NCBI GenBank assembly: GCA_946803715.1
Contig: CAMPET010000249.1
Coordinates: 74,470-104,618, forward strand
Direction: 5' to 3'
From: Beroe ovata
Taxonomy: Eukaryota; Ctenophora; Nuda; Beroida; Beroidae
DNA length: 30,149 nucleotides
The notes under the pieces were generated by a model that did no database searches, had not been told where the DNA came from, and saw only the letters and a list, made by a program, of their open reading frames with translations. This document shows, in pieces, positions 21,235-30,149 of the stretch (its first letter is position 1; each line of letters opens with the position of its first letter). Position numbers and translations under genes: made by a program.

Positions 21235-21606
21235 TTAGTGTGATGTAGCGTAACTTACTATACAGTTGATGCTGAAACTGTCCATGATGACAGTCCCGGA
21301 GCAGTAGTAGGTATCGAAGTACTTCGCCCTTATGTTGCTCAGAGCATTGCACTTCCATAGGAAGTGTGAGACCGTCTCATCCTCGCCTTGACAGAGTGGG
21401 CAGGTTGTGCGGATTGCTGGATTCAGCTTCCTGAGGTGGTAGTTGAGAACTGTGTGGCCTGCAAGGAGCTGCGTGGCCACTCTGATCCTGATGTCCTTTC
21501 TGCTCATGGAGCGGAGCCCTTTTTTAATTTTATCCCTCCACATCATGTCACCTGTGTCACCTTTCTTTGTCCGTTGATCCTCAAGAGAGCCGCCGGTTCT
21601 GACCAC
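21235..21606 (-). pseudogene. 3' end of a second non-LTR retrotransposon (RNase H-distal zinc knuckle)
   Basis: A 123-residue frame with VATQLLAGHTVLNYHLRKL followed by CPLCQGEDETVSHFLWKC. That pattern (CxxC…ETxxHxLxxC) ends the RNase H-bearing LINE polyproteins of the Jockey/I/R1 kind, and the neighbouring CR1/L2-like element does not carry it. It is a fragment: RT and RNase H proper are missing. It lies in the same orientation, directly after the first element. Confidence 0.6.
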
Positions 21607-21681
21607 TCTACAAGGCAGATGCCTCTTTGTCTTTACGCCAGCACATGAGGAATTCGAGTTGACTGTTGTGTAACCATGAAG

Positions 21682-23737
21682 TCAAACAGGCGGCGTATCT
21701 GGAACAGACATAAGGAACTCGGTAAGCTGGGCTTTGAAGCTCTCCCTACGTTGAATGCTGTTTAGGCGATATGGGAAAGCATTCCACAGCTTGGGTCCCA
21801 TGATAGCAAATGAATGTTCGGTGGAAAGCTTTTGAGTTCCTTCCGCTAATTGCTGGGATCTTAGCGATGTTTCCGAAATGGGACCGGTTGACAAATTCAA
21901 TGTTCAGGTCATTGCATGTCTTATTATTGAGAATTTTCCAGTATGTAGAATAATATACCGCTCATGTCTTCGTTGGAGTGACATCAGAGACAATGCTTTC
22001 AAACGTTCCCAGTAGCTGAGTTCAAACATACACAAGATTTTAGATGTCAAGACCTTCTGCATGTTCTCAACCTCTTGAATATCTGAAATTCTTGTGGGGC
22101 ACCAGAGGGGGCAACAGTACTCCAGCAAGCTTTTACACTGTTTATAGTATGACATCAGGTGTGCGGGAATGGAAGACGCTTAACACCCATGCCAGTTTTT
22201 GGCGAGCTTTACCTGAGATATAAAGTATGTACAGTGTCCTTGATAGGTCATAGGACATGATGACACCAAGGTCACGTAGTTGAGGTGTTGGTCGGAGTGT
22301 AGTCGTATTGGCATTGCTTGGAACATGCTTGATGCTACTGGGAATGTTCACAGATGAACTCTGAGAGTGTTGTATATGTTGTGTTGATACGAGATGTACT
22401 CAAACTTGTCTTTGTGAAGAGACCATTGGATAACATTCAGCACATCATTTTGAAGAGCCAAAACATCTGCTTCACAGTCGATGGACCGGGAGACACGGGT
22501 GTCATCGGCAAAGCATCTGAGGATAGAGTTAATGGCTCAGCTGGGGATGTCATTGATAAACATGAGGAATATAATAGTATCGGGCCCAGAACCGTGCCTT
22601 GGGGGACGCCACTGATCATCAGTGCAAGGAAGGAAATTTGGCGATTAACAACGACACCTTGCATCCGGTTCATGAGGAAGGACTCAATCCAATTTATCAG
22701 CTTGGAGTGGATTTCATAAAGTTGCAGCTTCTTCATCAGGATCTTGTGGTCCACTTTGTCGAAAGCCTTGGCATAGTCCAAGTAGATTGAATCGAAATCC
22801 TTGTTGCTGGTGAGGGCTTCGAGAGCATCGTTGAAGTGATGGAGTAGCTGGGTCAAGCAGCTTCGTCCTGATCGAAATCCGTGCTGAATATTTCAGATGA
22901 GAGCATTTGATTCGAGGTGTTGTACGATCATCTTCCTGATGATCCTCTCGAACACTTTGATTATGTGGGAGGTCAAGGAAACTGGCCTGTAATTCCCCGG
23001 TAATTCCTTGCAGTCTTTCTGGTGGGAAATGTGTGACATTTTGTAGAAATCCGGGACGTGGCCTTGTTCCAACGAGTGATGCCAGATGATGTAAATAGGA
23101 ACTGCCAGAGTGAGCTCACAGCTTTTGAGTAGGATGGCAGGAATCTCATCTGGTCCAGCAGCTGAGTTCAGTTGAATCTCATCGATAGCTTCCACAATGT
23201 CTACCTCAGAAAAGGTGATGGAATCATTGGTAAAGGGAAAAATCAATTCTGGGGGATGAAGGGACGCTGCGGAGATGTCAGAATTCGATGGGTCACTGAA
23301 AACAGAAGTAAATTGGCACTAAATAACATCTGTCAGGTCTTTTGGGAAAGTTTTGATTTTGCCATGCTCATCAAATAGCATACTGATGTTCTGCTTTATC
23401 TTAGAGAATTTCTTGGGTTACTTTTGACTTAAGTAGCAGCTAGCTTCTCTTTGCTGAGTAGGTCAGGGTGAATAGCATCTCTGATGTCGACATGAATATG
23501 AGACAGTCTGTTGTCCAGTGCTGTCCTCTGTGAAAGGGGGCTGTGGGGGTTGGTGAGAACAGCATCAAGTTTGGATTGCAGTTTCCTCCGCTTTCTGTTC
23601 AATGTATTCAGCTGGCGATTTCCTTTCGCTTGACACGCTACCTTTCTTGGGCAGCATATCATACAGATTTGTAGAACTGTCAGAGTAAACAGATCGACAA
23701 ATTCGTCAAATGAGACAAGAGATAGAAAATAGTTCAT
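21682..23737 (-). mobile_element. Degenerate non-LTR retrotransposon (CR1/L2-like), reverse transcriptase region
   Basis: Transcript-direction order: a linker segment 23737-23429; RT N-terminal part 23246-22893 (SAAGPDEIPAILL, NYRPVSLTSHIIKVFERII); RT core 22856-22437 (IYLDYAKAFDKVDH, SGVPQGTVLGP); the catalytic box FADD is visible near 22497-22510 but in another frame, with a stop just before it. Then come C-terminal pieces 22351-22142, 22155-21904 (LSYWERLKALSLMSLQRRHERY) and 21900-21682 (GPKLWNAFP). Several frame shifts and stops make it inactive. The endonuclease part is absent, as expected for a 5'-truncated copy. The family label comes from the C-terminal YWERL/RRHER and GPKLWN segments and is tentative. 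Confidence 0.8.
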
Positions 23738-23976
23738 TCCAGTCGACTGAGCTCATCCTTTTATATTCGTCCAATTATTATCTGTTGTGATGGTTACTTA
23801 ATACTTATATCATATTTTACCTTATCAATTCTACTATTTGATGTTTTGCTTGCATTTTATTGCTCAAACAGCTGTTGGAGGGAAAAAATGTTCTTATTTC
23901 AATTTTTTCAATTTTTTCAATTCTGAAACACGATTTTTCCAAAATTGAAGTTGAAAACATTGAACTTCCTACCCCC

Positions 23977-24106
23977 CATAATATTCCACTATAATAACTC
24001 CCGCACTGACTGCCAGGTGTTGATCGTGGGTATGGGAGGGTCATAATATTCCACTATTATAACTCCCGCACTGACTGCCAGGTGTTGATCGTGGGTATGG
24101 GAGGGT
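23977..24106 (+). repeat. 65-bp tandem duplication covering a splice acceptor
   Basis: Two 65-bp copies (23977-24041, 24042-24106) that differ at one position near the middle. Each carries the CTGCCAG acceptor and the first nine codons of the MOCS3-like exon. Confidence 0.85.
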
Positions 24107-24204
24107 TGGGTTGTCCCTGCTCGCAGTACCTCGTGGCTGCTGGTATTGGCACACTCGGACTACTGGACGATGATGTCGTCGACACGAGCAATCTGCACAG
24201 GCAG
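24082..24204 (+). CDS. Isolated exon of a MOCS3/ThiF-type E1-like adenylyltransferase
   Basis: A 41-codon exon, phase 0 at both ends, between acceptor CTGCCAG and donor GTAGTA. It encodes [17 protein letters not shown], the nucleotide-binding glycine loop of the ThiF/E1 fold, then [13 protein letters not shown], the ATP-contact motif. This pairing is typical of MOCS3/Uba4/MoeB, which adenylate the C terminus of a ubiquitin-like sulfur carrier (molybdopterin synthesis, tRNA thiolation). No neighbouring MOCS3 exons were recognised on either side within the window. It could be part of a gene with long introns or a stranded fragment. A 65-bp tandem duplication covers its acceptor and first codons. 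Confidence 0.7.
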
Positions 24205-24253
24205 GTAGTATAATAATTAATCCACTGTATGTGTTATAATTAATCTACCCCAC

Positions 24254-24385
24254 TCTACACGTGTCTTGTACAGGTTCTACACGTGTCTTGTACAGGTTCT
24301 ACACGTGTCTTGTACAGGTTCTACACGTGTCTTGTTCAGGTTCTACACGTGTCTTGTACAGGTTCTACACGTGTCTTGTACAGGT
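24254..24385 (+). repeat. 22-bp minisatellite, six units with E-box CACGTG
   Basis: Six consecutive units TCTACACGTGTCTTGTACAG plus GT; the fourth has TTCAGG in place of TACAGG. An ambiguous base follows at 24387. Each unit contains the palindrome ACACGTGT. Confidence 0.9.
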
Positions 24386-24470
24386 TNTTATACTTCATGC
24401 ATCTAATAACATATTCCCATGTCATACTCTCCATTGAGGTGCACATAGTCTGGGGTACCAGCTGTAAGCA

Positions 24471-24520
24471 CTGGTCACGGACTGGTCACGGGCTGGTCAC
24501 GGGCTGGTCACGGGCTGGTA
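24471..24520 (+). repeat. 11-bp tandem repeat CTGGTCACGGG
   Basis: Four full units and a partial fifth, the first unit ending in A instead of G. Confidence 0.85.
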
Positions 24521-25064
24521 ACACACTTACCAGGACCCGGGACGTCATGTATGCTCATGATAGTGACACATAGTTCATGGGATACCTAGCCAGACCTGTC
24601 TATTATTACTGTACACGTCAGGTATTGTAAGTACCCGTTTACCCTAGTATATATTATGATATTGGGGTGTCATATCTCTAGTTCTATGATACTTCAGCTA
24701 TTACACACGGGGAGGGGGGATTAAGGGACATCTGGTGTTGATACTCGATGATCTGCCGCACATTGTATGTTGTGGGGGTGATGATTCATTCCCAATCTAT
24801 AGTCCTGTTGCAGGAATGAGCTATAGTTCATTCCTTGCCCCATATTCTCTTCATTATATGATCGTACAGAGATATGTCCTTCTTTTAAATGGGTTTATGA
24901 TGAAGTAGACAATAGATTCGATTGGAAATCAAGGAGATGTAACCTTGATTGGGAAACATTCATCCTATATTTGTTGTAGACTGTAGATGGTATGGTTGTC
25001 TTGGTCACTCCCCACCGCCCACGTCAATACTATGACGTTTTCTGTCGCAGCATTAGTTTTGTGA

Positions 25065-25134
25065 CGAACATTTTACTGTAGCAATAAAACGAAGCGTTGA
25101 TCTGTACTGGTACAGTAAAATGTTCGTTGAACAA
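25065..25134. repeat. Inverted repeat / stem-loop
   Basis: CGAACATTTTACTGTA and TACAGTAAAATGTTCG are perfect complements over 16 bp, separated by about 35 nt. Confidence 0.7.
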
Positions 25135-26859
25135 CTATTCGTCCTATTTATCATCTAAGTGACCAAGAGATCCCTCTTTCACACACACACACACAGCTGT
25201 CCTATGTTTGTTGACAATTATCAAGGAGTCATGTACCCACTAGAGCTTGTCATGATAAATACCATAATGTGGTGTTCATCAGAGCAGGATTGGAATCATC
25301 AGTATTATCTAACTTGGATAGGTAAATCTGGCGTCCGTCCAGCTGATTTTGTCGCCTGCTTGACAGCATACCTTTCATCAGTGAAGCATTTGCAGCTGGT
25401 CAAATTTCTTCATGTGATTTTCACTTTTAAATGTATTTAGGGTTTGCTTAATAAATGATTTTGACTTTCAATTTCTATTGGTATGTAAACTGCATGGTAA
25501 TATGTATTGACAACTTATTGCTTACAGTGGTACACACAACACAGCATAGCTGTAGACCGCGACTGGTAACTGGGTACCAGGTACCAGGCACCAGCTACTG
25601 GCCGTGCTAGTTCTTCTCCATCTTCGTACAAAATCTGCTGTCACGCATCATTTATTGCTCTGATTCAAAATGGTGAACTAGAACATCAATAATTGATGTT
25701 CACTGTTCGTTGTTCCTGTCATGATGGGATAATTTGGAGATTTACCGGTTTGGATAATTCTACAAAATGTCTAATTAGTATAAAATTAACGGATTTAACA
25801 TTGCATAACAGTTAAACACAGAACACAGAACACGTTGATTTATCCGCGAGAGTGTGCTTTCAACAGTGTTCCCAAGTGCATAATTTTGAGATGCACCTTT
25901 CGGTTATTTTATTTTTGATTTATTGATTTGAAAGCCATGGAAGCACACTTAGATGACGGGCAATCTTAGGTTTTAAGGTATTTCAAACTCTGTGATTTGC
26001 AATCCGGAATGCCATCCCTTGGACATAATTAGATGATTATATAGTGTATCCTCCTCCCAAATTTGTGAACATCCCTCACTTATGCGCATCCAGGAAGTCC
26101 ATATGAGCATCCAGGAAGTCCATGTTGTTTGAGGACAATGGAGCACTCAAATTATCCTCCATCATACAAAACTACTAACTCAGTCTTCTCCCATGACATA
26201 TTGTTTATATGCGACTGCCCGAGTCTATTATTGCACCCCCTGAGACATCCCTACCTACCCTACGGAACCCAATGATCCATGGCTCCGGCATGACTCCCTT
26301 GTCAAAGCGCTCTTGCCTTGTTCAGCGTGTTTTCAGCTGTGGTTGGTGTGGGCTTGTCCTACTATAAGTACTAGCTTTTTATAGTACTAGCTGTCTTAGA
26401 CTTTGCCGGCATGCCGGGCTTTTGTCAGCTTTTGTATTGCATGTTTGATAAACGGATTGCATCATGACGTGAGGATCGTTGGACCGCTATCATTTGCAAT
26501 CTTGCTCCTCATGTCAGCTTCTGATGACAACTGTGATATAGTATCGGGTACGTACGTGACATAATAAGCCACTTAGAATGATAAGCTATGTGTGATCAAC
26601 ACGGGGGAGTCGCAGTGCTTACTGCTCACAATAACCATGAAACCTGCGACACACAATAAACATGTGTGGTATGACGCGATGGATTTGATTGCACCATTGT
26701 GCAGTACCTATAATTTCCTAGGCTATCATGAGCCCAACCGCTTATAACAGCTCATCCATATACGCATCTAACTTTATAAGTCATGGATTTCGCTCTCGGG
26801 GACATGGGTTTCATCACCGCTTTTGAGCAGTTTTTTACTTCCAGCAGCTGTTTTGCTGT

Positions 26860-26963
26860 CAGATCGCGAACATATATGCTTTGCCTAGCCGTTGTTTTAA
26901 ATTCACGTCCTATAGTCGTGCCCAATGGGTAGTTTATCACGTCCACTTGGCGGGTTTTCTAGT
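26860..26963 (-). repeat. ACTAGAAAACCCG repeat, copy C
   Basis: Read on the minus strand from 26963: ACTAGAAAACCCGCCAAGTG, then CCATTGGGCACGACTATAGG and ATTTAAAACAACGG. Same order of blocks as copies A and D. Limit approximate. Confidence 0.6.
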
Positions 26964-27231
26964 AGTATCATAATGTAATACTCCAAGTGCTGCAGACAGG
27001 ATCATAGAGCAACTCATTCATAATCAGAGTATAATCAGTATAATGAGTATAATCAGATAATTGGATGTTACACAACAACTGTTCCTTTTACTGATCTCAC
27101 CGTTACTCACAGAATTACTCTTGCAAGCAGGACTCATGGTCGAGCAGCGGACTGCACAGTTGTAACTTCATCATATTGAAATAGCAGCCCTTCTACTTCT
27201 TGGACCCTGTTCTTCTAGGACACAGCAGTAT

Positions 27232-27362
27232 TTGTCAGATTTTATCTGACCTCAGTTTCTCGCGCGCGGCGCGCGCGCCTTCATCGAAGGCCGAAACAGG
27301 CCTGTTTCGGCCTTCGATGAAGGCGCGCTCGCGCGAGAAACAGGTCAGGTAACATCTGACAA
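27232..27362. mobile_element. Palindromic foldback MITE, copy 2, with 8-bp target duplication
   Basis: A 131-bp near-perfect palindrome: ends TTGTCAGAT/ATCTGACAA, inner arms GTTTCTCGCGCG/CGCGCGAGAAAC, centre CGAAACAGGCCTGTTTCG. It is flanked on both sides by AGCAGTAT (27224-27231 and 27363-27370), an 8-bp target duplication of hAT or Merlin length. No coding capacity. Confidence 0.85.
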
Positions 27363-27370
27363 AGCAGTAT

Positions 27371-27964
27371 ATGATCATGTGATCTTCCGTCGACCATTTC
27401 GATCTTCCTTGTAAATTCCATGAATTGGAGATCTTGTCCCATAGTAAGCATCGTGTCCATAGAACAACTGTAGAGAGGTAGACGCTAGGCTTTCAATAGG
27501 TATCGGAAGCAAGCGACAACTAGGGACAGTGAGTATCGTGATTGCACTATTGTCTACTCAGGTGAATACGATTTTACATTAATTTACCCTCTCATATTAT
27601 GTGCGACTTGATTATATGTTTCCCATTGACACCAATTCATCCCTGACAGCACTTTCCCCATTGGATAACTTTTCCCCTTACACCACTCTAACCTAGACCC
27701 TACTTCTTCAATACTGGCTGTGGGACCACTTATCTATTGGATTTGGCAGCTCTTCACTGACACCACTGTTCTCAATTAACTTTCCCTTGACTCTTCTCTT
27801 GACAGCACATTTCCCTTCACGACACTTTTACCCTGACACCAATTTTCAACTTAGGTTCTATTGTTGACTACTGCAGAGACGACGTTTTTGTCACTATTAT
27901 CGCTATATTTCGTTAGAATTTAATAGCTTAATTACCAACTCACGTAATTATTCTCATTGGGCCA
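27371..27964. other. Intergenic, weak CTGACACCA periodicity
   Basis: From about 27625 to 27855 the strings GACACCA and TTTCCC recur irregularly, like an old decayed minisatellite. No gene seen. Confidence 0.35.
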
Positions 27965-28309
27965 TTATAATTTCCCCAGGTATAGGTTGTTGTGTTTAAT
28001 TAATACCCATTTCAAAGTGTTTTCTAATTCGTAGCCTAAATGTAGGGCTCTGTGGTTCAGGCTCCCATTACTTTTACATTTACTATTGGACGCTATTGTG
28101 ATGTCTTTATGTTGAACTCTAGCCTCTGGATCACATGACGCTGTAAAACTGACGTTAATTTTATAGTTTTGTGTTGTTAGTAACACCTGGTTAGTGGTTA
28201 CGTTGACTACAGTGCCTATGTAGCTGGTAACAGTGAACTTCAGCTCATGTAATGTTCTGGAATAAGCTCCTGATTCACACGTCCACTGTTCTAGTCGGAC
28301 AGAGAACAT
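27965..28309 (-). CDS. Hypothetical 114-residue frame
   Basis: Begins at ATG 28309 and ends at TAA near 27967. It contains a Thr/Val/Asn-rich stretch with several N-glycosylation sequons and four Cys, like an extracellular module. It is divergent to the receptor gene and overlaps only its alternative ATG. No family recognised and no promoter seen; it may be a chance frame. Confidence 0.2.
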   Translation of the reverse strand: MFSVRLEQWTCESGAYSRTLHELKFTVTSYIGTVVNVTTNQVLLTTQNYKINVSFTASCDPEARVQHKDITIASNSKCKSNGSLNHRALHLGYELENTLKWVLIKHNNLYLGKL

Positions 28310-28352
28310 GTTATTGATTAAACCAATATCTCACAGGATTCCCTATCACAAT

Positions 28353-29144
28353 ATGTCCGAAAAGTTAGTTTTCCAATTCAATAAGATACAAAACGCGTCA
28401 GTGTTTGCTGAGTGGTTCTTCTTTTTCCTGGGCATCATCTTTTGTGTGATCTCAGTAATCGGGAACTCATACGTCTCCTACAGACTAATCAAAATCATCA
28501 GAGCTTCAAAAGCAATCCAGGTATAATGTGTTTCCTCAGAAGTTTTTTACAAAATATCAAAATATTTGCATTGGATTTGCAGTCGAACATTGAATTTGAA
28601 GCTAGCCAATCCTCTCTTCCACCTTAGCAATATGATATAGTATTGTCTATTGACACTCCCCCTTTCTCCCAGACACCCATCTACCTGTCGCTGACTGTCT
28701 GTGGGCTCATGACAGGAGTGTGCATGCCGTTCATGCTGTATGCGTTCTTCAAACACCGCATTGAGAATCCTGACCTAGGTGTCACCGCCCTATTGGATAC
28801 ACGTGTTGTCACGACAAGTTACCATGGCAACGTAACTCATCATGGTTACTACATCAGTAACTTCACTACTTACACCTACACCTACTTCGCTTCGACAACC
28901 ACTTTCGGCAGTACTCTCGACAACTGCTCTGATGAGACGTTGTGAGTGTCTTGTCAGCTTGACAATCATTGATCATGATACTTCAAATCAATGCCCCCTC
29001 ATCACCTCTCCACACTAACACACGTCTCTCCCCATGCAGCGGAATGTCGATAGTGGAACGTGTACTTTGTAACATAACCGGGGCAGTGTTCAACATGACT
29101 TCCCGACTCATTGTTTGGATCATGCTCCTTCTCAGTGTTGATAG
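28353..29144 (+). CDS. Seven-transmembrane receptor, first three coding exons (partial)
   Basis: Exons 28353-28520, 28673-28941 and 29040-29144 have GT-AG borders and matching phases. Exon 1 holds membrane segment 1 with the IGNSY motif (the conserved Gly-Asn of rhodopsin-like receptors). Exon 2 begins TPIYLSL, giving segment 2. It is followed by an unusually long first extracellular loop (about 50 residues) with three N-glycosylation sites (NVT, NFT, NCS). Exon 3 has Cys at the start of segment 3 (RVLCNITG) and ends LLLSVDR, the place of the DRY motif, at donor GTGAAG. Without splicing, a TGA follows at once. Segments 4-7 were not found downstream in the window. Ligand unknown; the upstream in-frame ATG 28308 is an alternative start. 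Confidence 0.65.
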
Positions 29145-29260
29145 GTGAAGCAGTATTACTCGCCTTCTTTTTATAACTCACGGCTGGCATACAACATTCA
29201 TGCCAGTTTACAGTACTACAGTAGCCCAGCCATAGTCAGTATGCAACATCCNTAGTATAC

Positions 29261-29770
29261 TCAGACATGTCGTCTCCAGGAGTATAATATCCCACTGAAA
29301 CCACAGGAACTTGCGACCCACCTAGAATTATAGTGGAAATAGTAATACTCAATTATACCTGGTATGACGACTGGTGTAACGCACTACCTCTAGTGATCGA
29401 CGTGAATTGGAAATGGTATAGACCATGGTACCTGGTATAAACTGAAATAGAGGATACCAAGGAGGGCGTATGCTGGACTGACTCTGAGCATGGGAAATGC
29501 TGTGAGTAGTGCTGCAATCACTGTCCCTATCACACACACTAACTCTGCATGTGGGGATTCGGGGGTTAGCATTACACACGCAGAGGCAAGTAGCTTGACC
29601 ATCGGGGTGGTATAAATCGATACAATTGTAACAGATCTAAATCCTAACATATCATGAGGGACCTGCAGTTTCTCTGAGGGGCATGTTGAGTGTCTCCGCA
29701 ATGGTCTTCACACTAAACCCGCGGGTCACTGCCTGGTGTGCGGGCATTACTCCATTCTCCCCATACAAAC
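29261..29770 (-). CDS. Lipase maturation factor-like protein (LMF2 type), three internal exons
   Basis: Exons 29770-29663, 29544-29432 and 29321-about 29261 join in phase. The first encodes GLYGENGVMPAHQAV, the second a membrane segment ending YALLGILYFSLYQ, the third VGRKFLWFQWDIILLETTCL. Together they reproduce the LMF signature order (GLYG-loop, membrane helix with YLSLYQ, VGQ-F--FQWD-LLLETG). The family consists of ER multi-pass proteins that help lipoprotein lipases fold. The donor of the last exon is uncertain (GTATAC at 29260-29255 chosen); the frame stays open to TAA at 29210-29208. The first exon is missing to the right and about 550 C-terminal residues are missing to the left, so the gene is partial or broken. 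Confidence 0.65.
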
Positions 29771-29878
29771 CTGACAGAGAATGGTGACGTCCATAACCAT
29801 ACACTAGCAAAAGCATGCAGCGATATCATTTGCAAAGCGTCCTACTTAGCTCAAGTGATTTTGCAAAATTATGTGATT

Positions 29879-29975
29879 ACTAGAAAACCCGCCAAAGTGG
29901 GCGTGATGCACTCCTCATTGTGTCATTGGACACGACAGCGGAAAATAGATTTAAAACGACAATCGACAGTAACAC
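29879..29975 (+). repeat. ACTAGAAAACCCG repeat, copy D
   Basis: Starts ACTAGAAAACCCGCCAAAGT, then CATTGGACACGACAGCGG and ATTTAAAACGACAATCG. Lies in the presumed intron or upstream region of the lipase maturation factor gene. Confidence 0.6.
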
Positions 29976-29991
29976 GTCATTTACTTGATAC

Positions 29992-30054
29992 ATGAAAAAG
30001 AATGCACACAGAGCAGCCAACTCTTACAATGGAAGAGTGAGCATTCTTTTTCAT
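29992..30054. repeat. Nested hairpin CATGAAAAAGAATGC
   Basis: The outer arms CATGAAAAAGAATGC/GCATTCTTTTTCATG are a perfect 15-bp complement; an inner stem ACTCTT/AAGAGT surrounds the loop ACAATGG. Just after repeat copy D. Confidence 0.75.
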
Positions 30055-30149
30055 GTTCGAGACAGAATTTATGAAGGAGCACAATCAGTGTTTCTGGGCA
30101 TTTCGTTGAACTGCCACTCAAAGTTTACGATTGCCAAGTTGAATTTCGT

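Larger units (their letters stand above)
24521..27223. other. Gene-poor stretch
   Basis: Contains the 16-bp stem-loop at 25065, a doubled GCATCCAGGAAGTCCATAT near 26088, an AGTACTAGCT duplication near 26368, and repeat copy C. A 93-codon frame at 25159-25440 looks like chance. No MOCS3 exons recognised. Confidence 0.4.

Noticed and set aside
24283-24573. 96-codon plus-strand frame with repeated SCTGSTRVLYRFY
   Set aside because: Produced by translating the 22-bp minisatellite and crossing an ambiguous base.
25159-25440. 93-codon plus-strand frame (MTKRSLFHTHTHSC…)
   Set aside because: Starts over a CA microsatellite, no domain, no supporting signals; treated as chance.
1-30149. CRISPR array, bacterial operon signals or phage genes
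   Set aside because: Spliced animal genes run throughout; the tandem arrays have no unique spacers and there are no ribosome binding sites in front of frames.

Overview
The window looks like nuclear DNA of an invertebrate metazoan with motile cilia. Genes are split by short introns (the smallest resolved is 53 nt), degenerate TTAGGG-type telomeric repeats occur, and the protein families are animal ones (axonemal dynein, LRRC34, SLC22 transporter, kringle/CCP/ShK domains, a rhodopsin-like receptor, a lipase maturation factor). The compact style would suit a sponge or another early-branching animal, but this is inference. All gene models were assembled by hand from splice signals, reading phase and family resemblance.

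Left part, 405-9723, minus strand: the 5' part of an axonemal dynein heavy chain gene. I resolve 18 coding exons whose phases all join, giving 1327 codons of the N-terminal tail. The gene runs off the left edge. Its 2.6-kb intron (5259-7862) holds a complete SLC22-type transporter gene on the opposite strand (5934-7697).

Middle, 10245-17401: a foldback element carrying degenerate telomere-like repeats, then two tandem intronless LRRC34-like genes (minus, 10833-12026 and 13034-14221). After a TATA-bearing promoter comes a plus-strand gene for a secreted papain-type protease fused to CCP, kringle-like and ShK-like domains (15629-17401), the most unusual protein here.

Right part, 17402-30149: mostly mobile-element debris and gene fragments. 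It has two copies of an almost perfectly palindromic MITE, one with an 8-bp target duplication, and an inverted-repeat element at 19862-20451. A decayed minus-strand non-LTR retrotransposon (21682-23737) sits beside the 3' end of a second one. Four dispersed copies of a repeat starting ACTAGAAAACCCG lie across the window and several minisatellites are present. Among them are one isolated MOCS3/ThiF-type exon (24082-24204), the first three exons of a seven-transmembrane receptor (28353-29144, plus) and three exons of a lipase maturation factor-like gene (29261-29770, minus). The last two point toward each other and neither can be complete without crossing the other.
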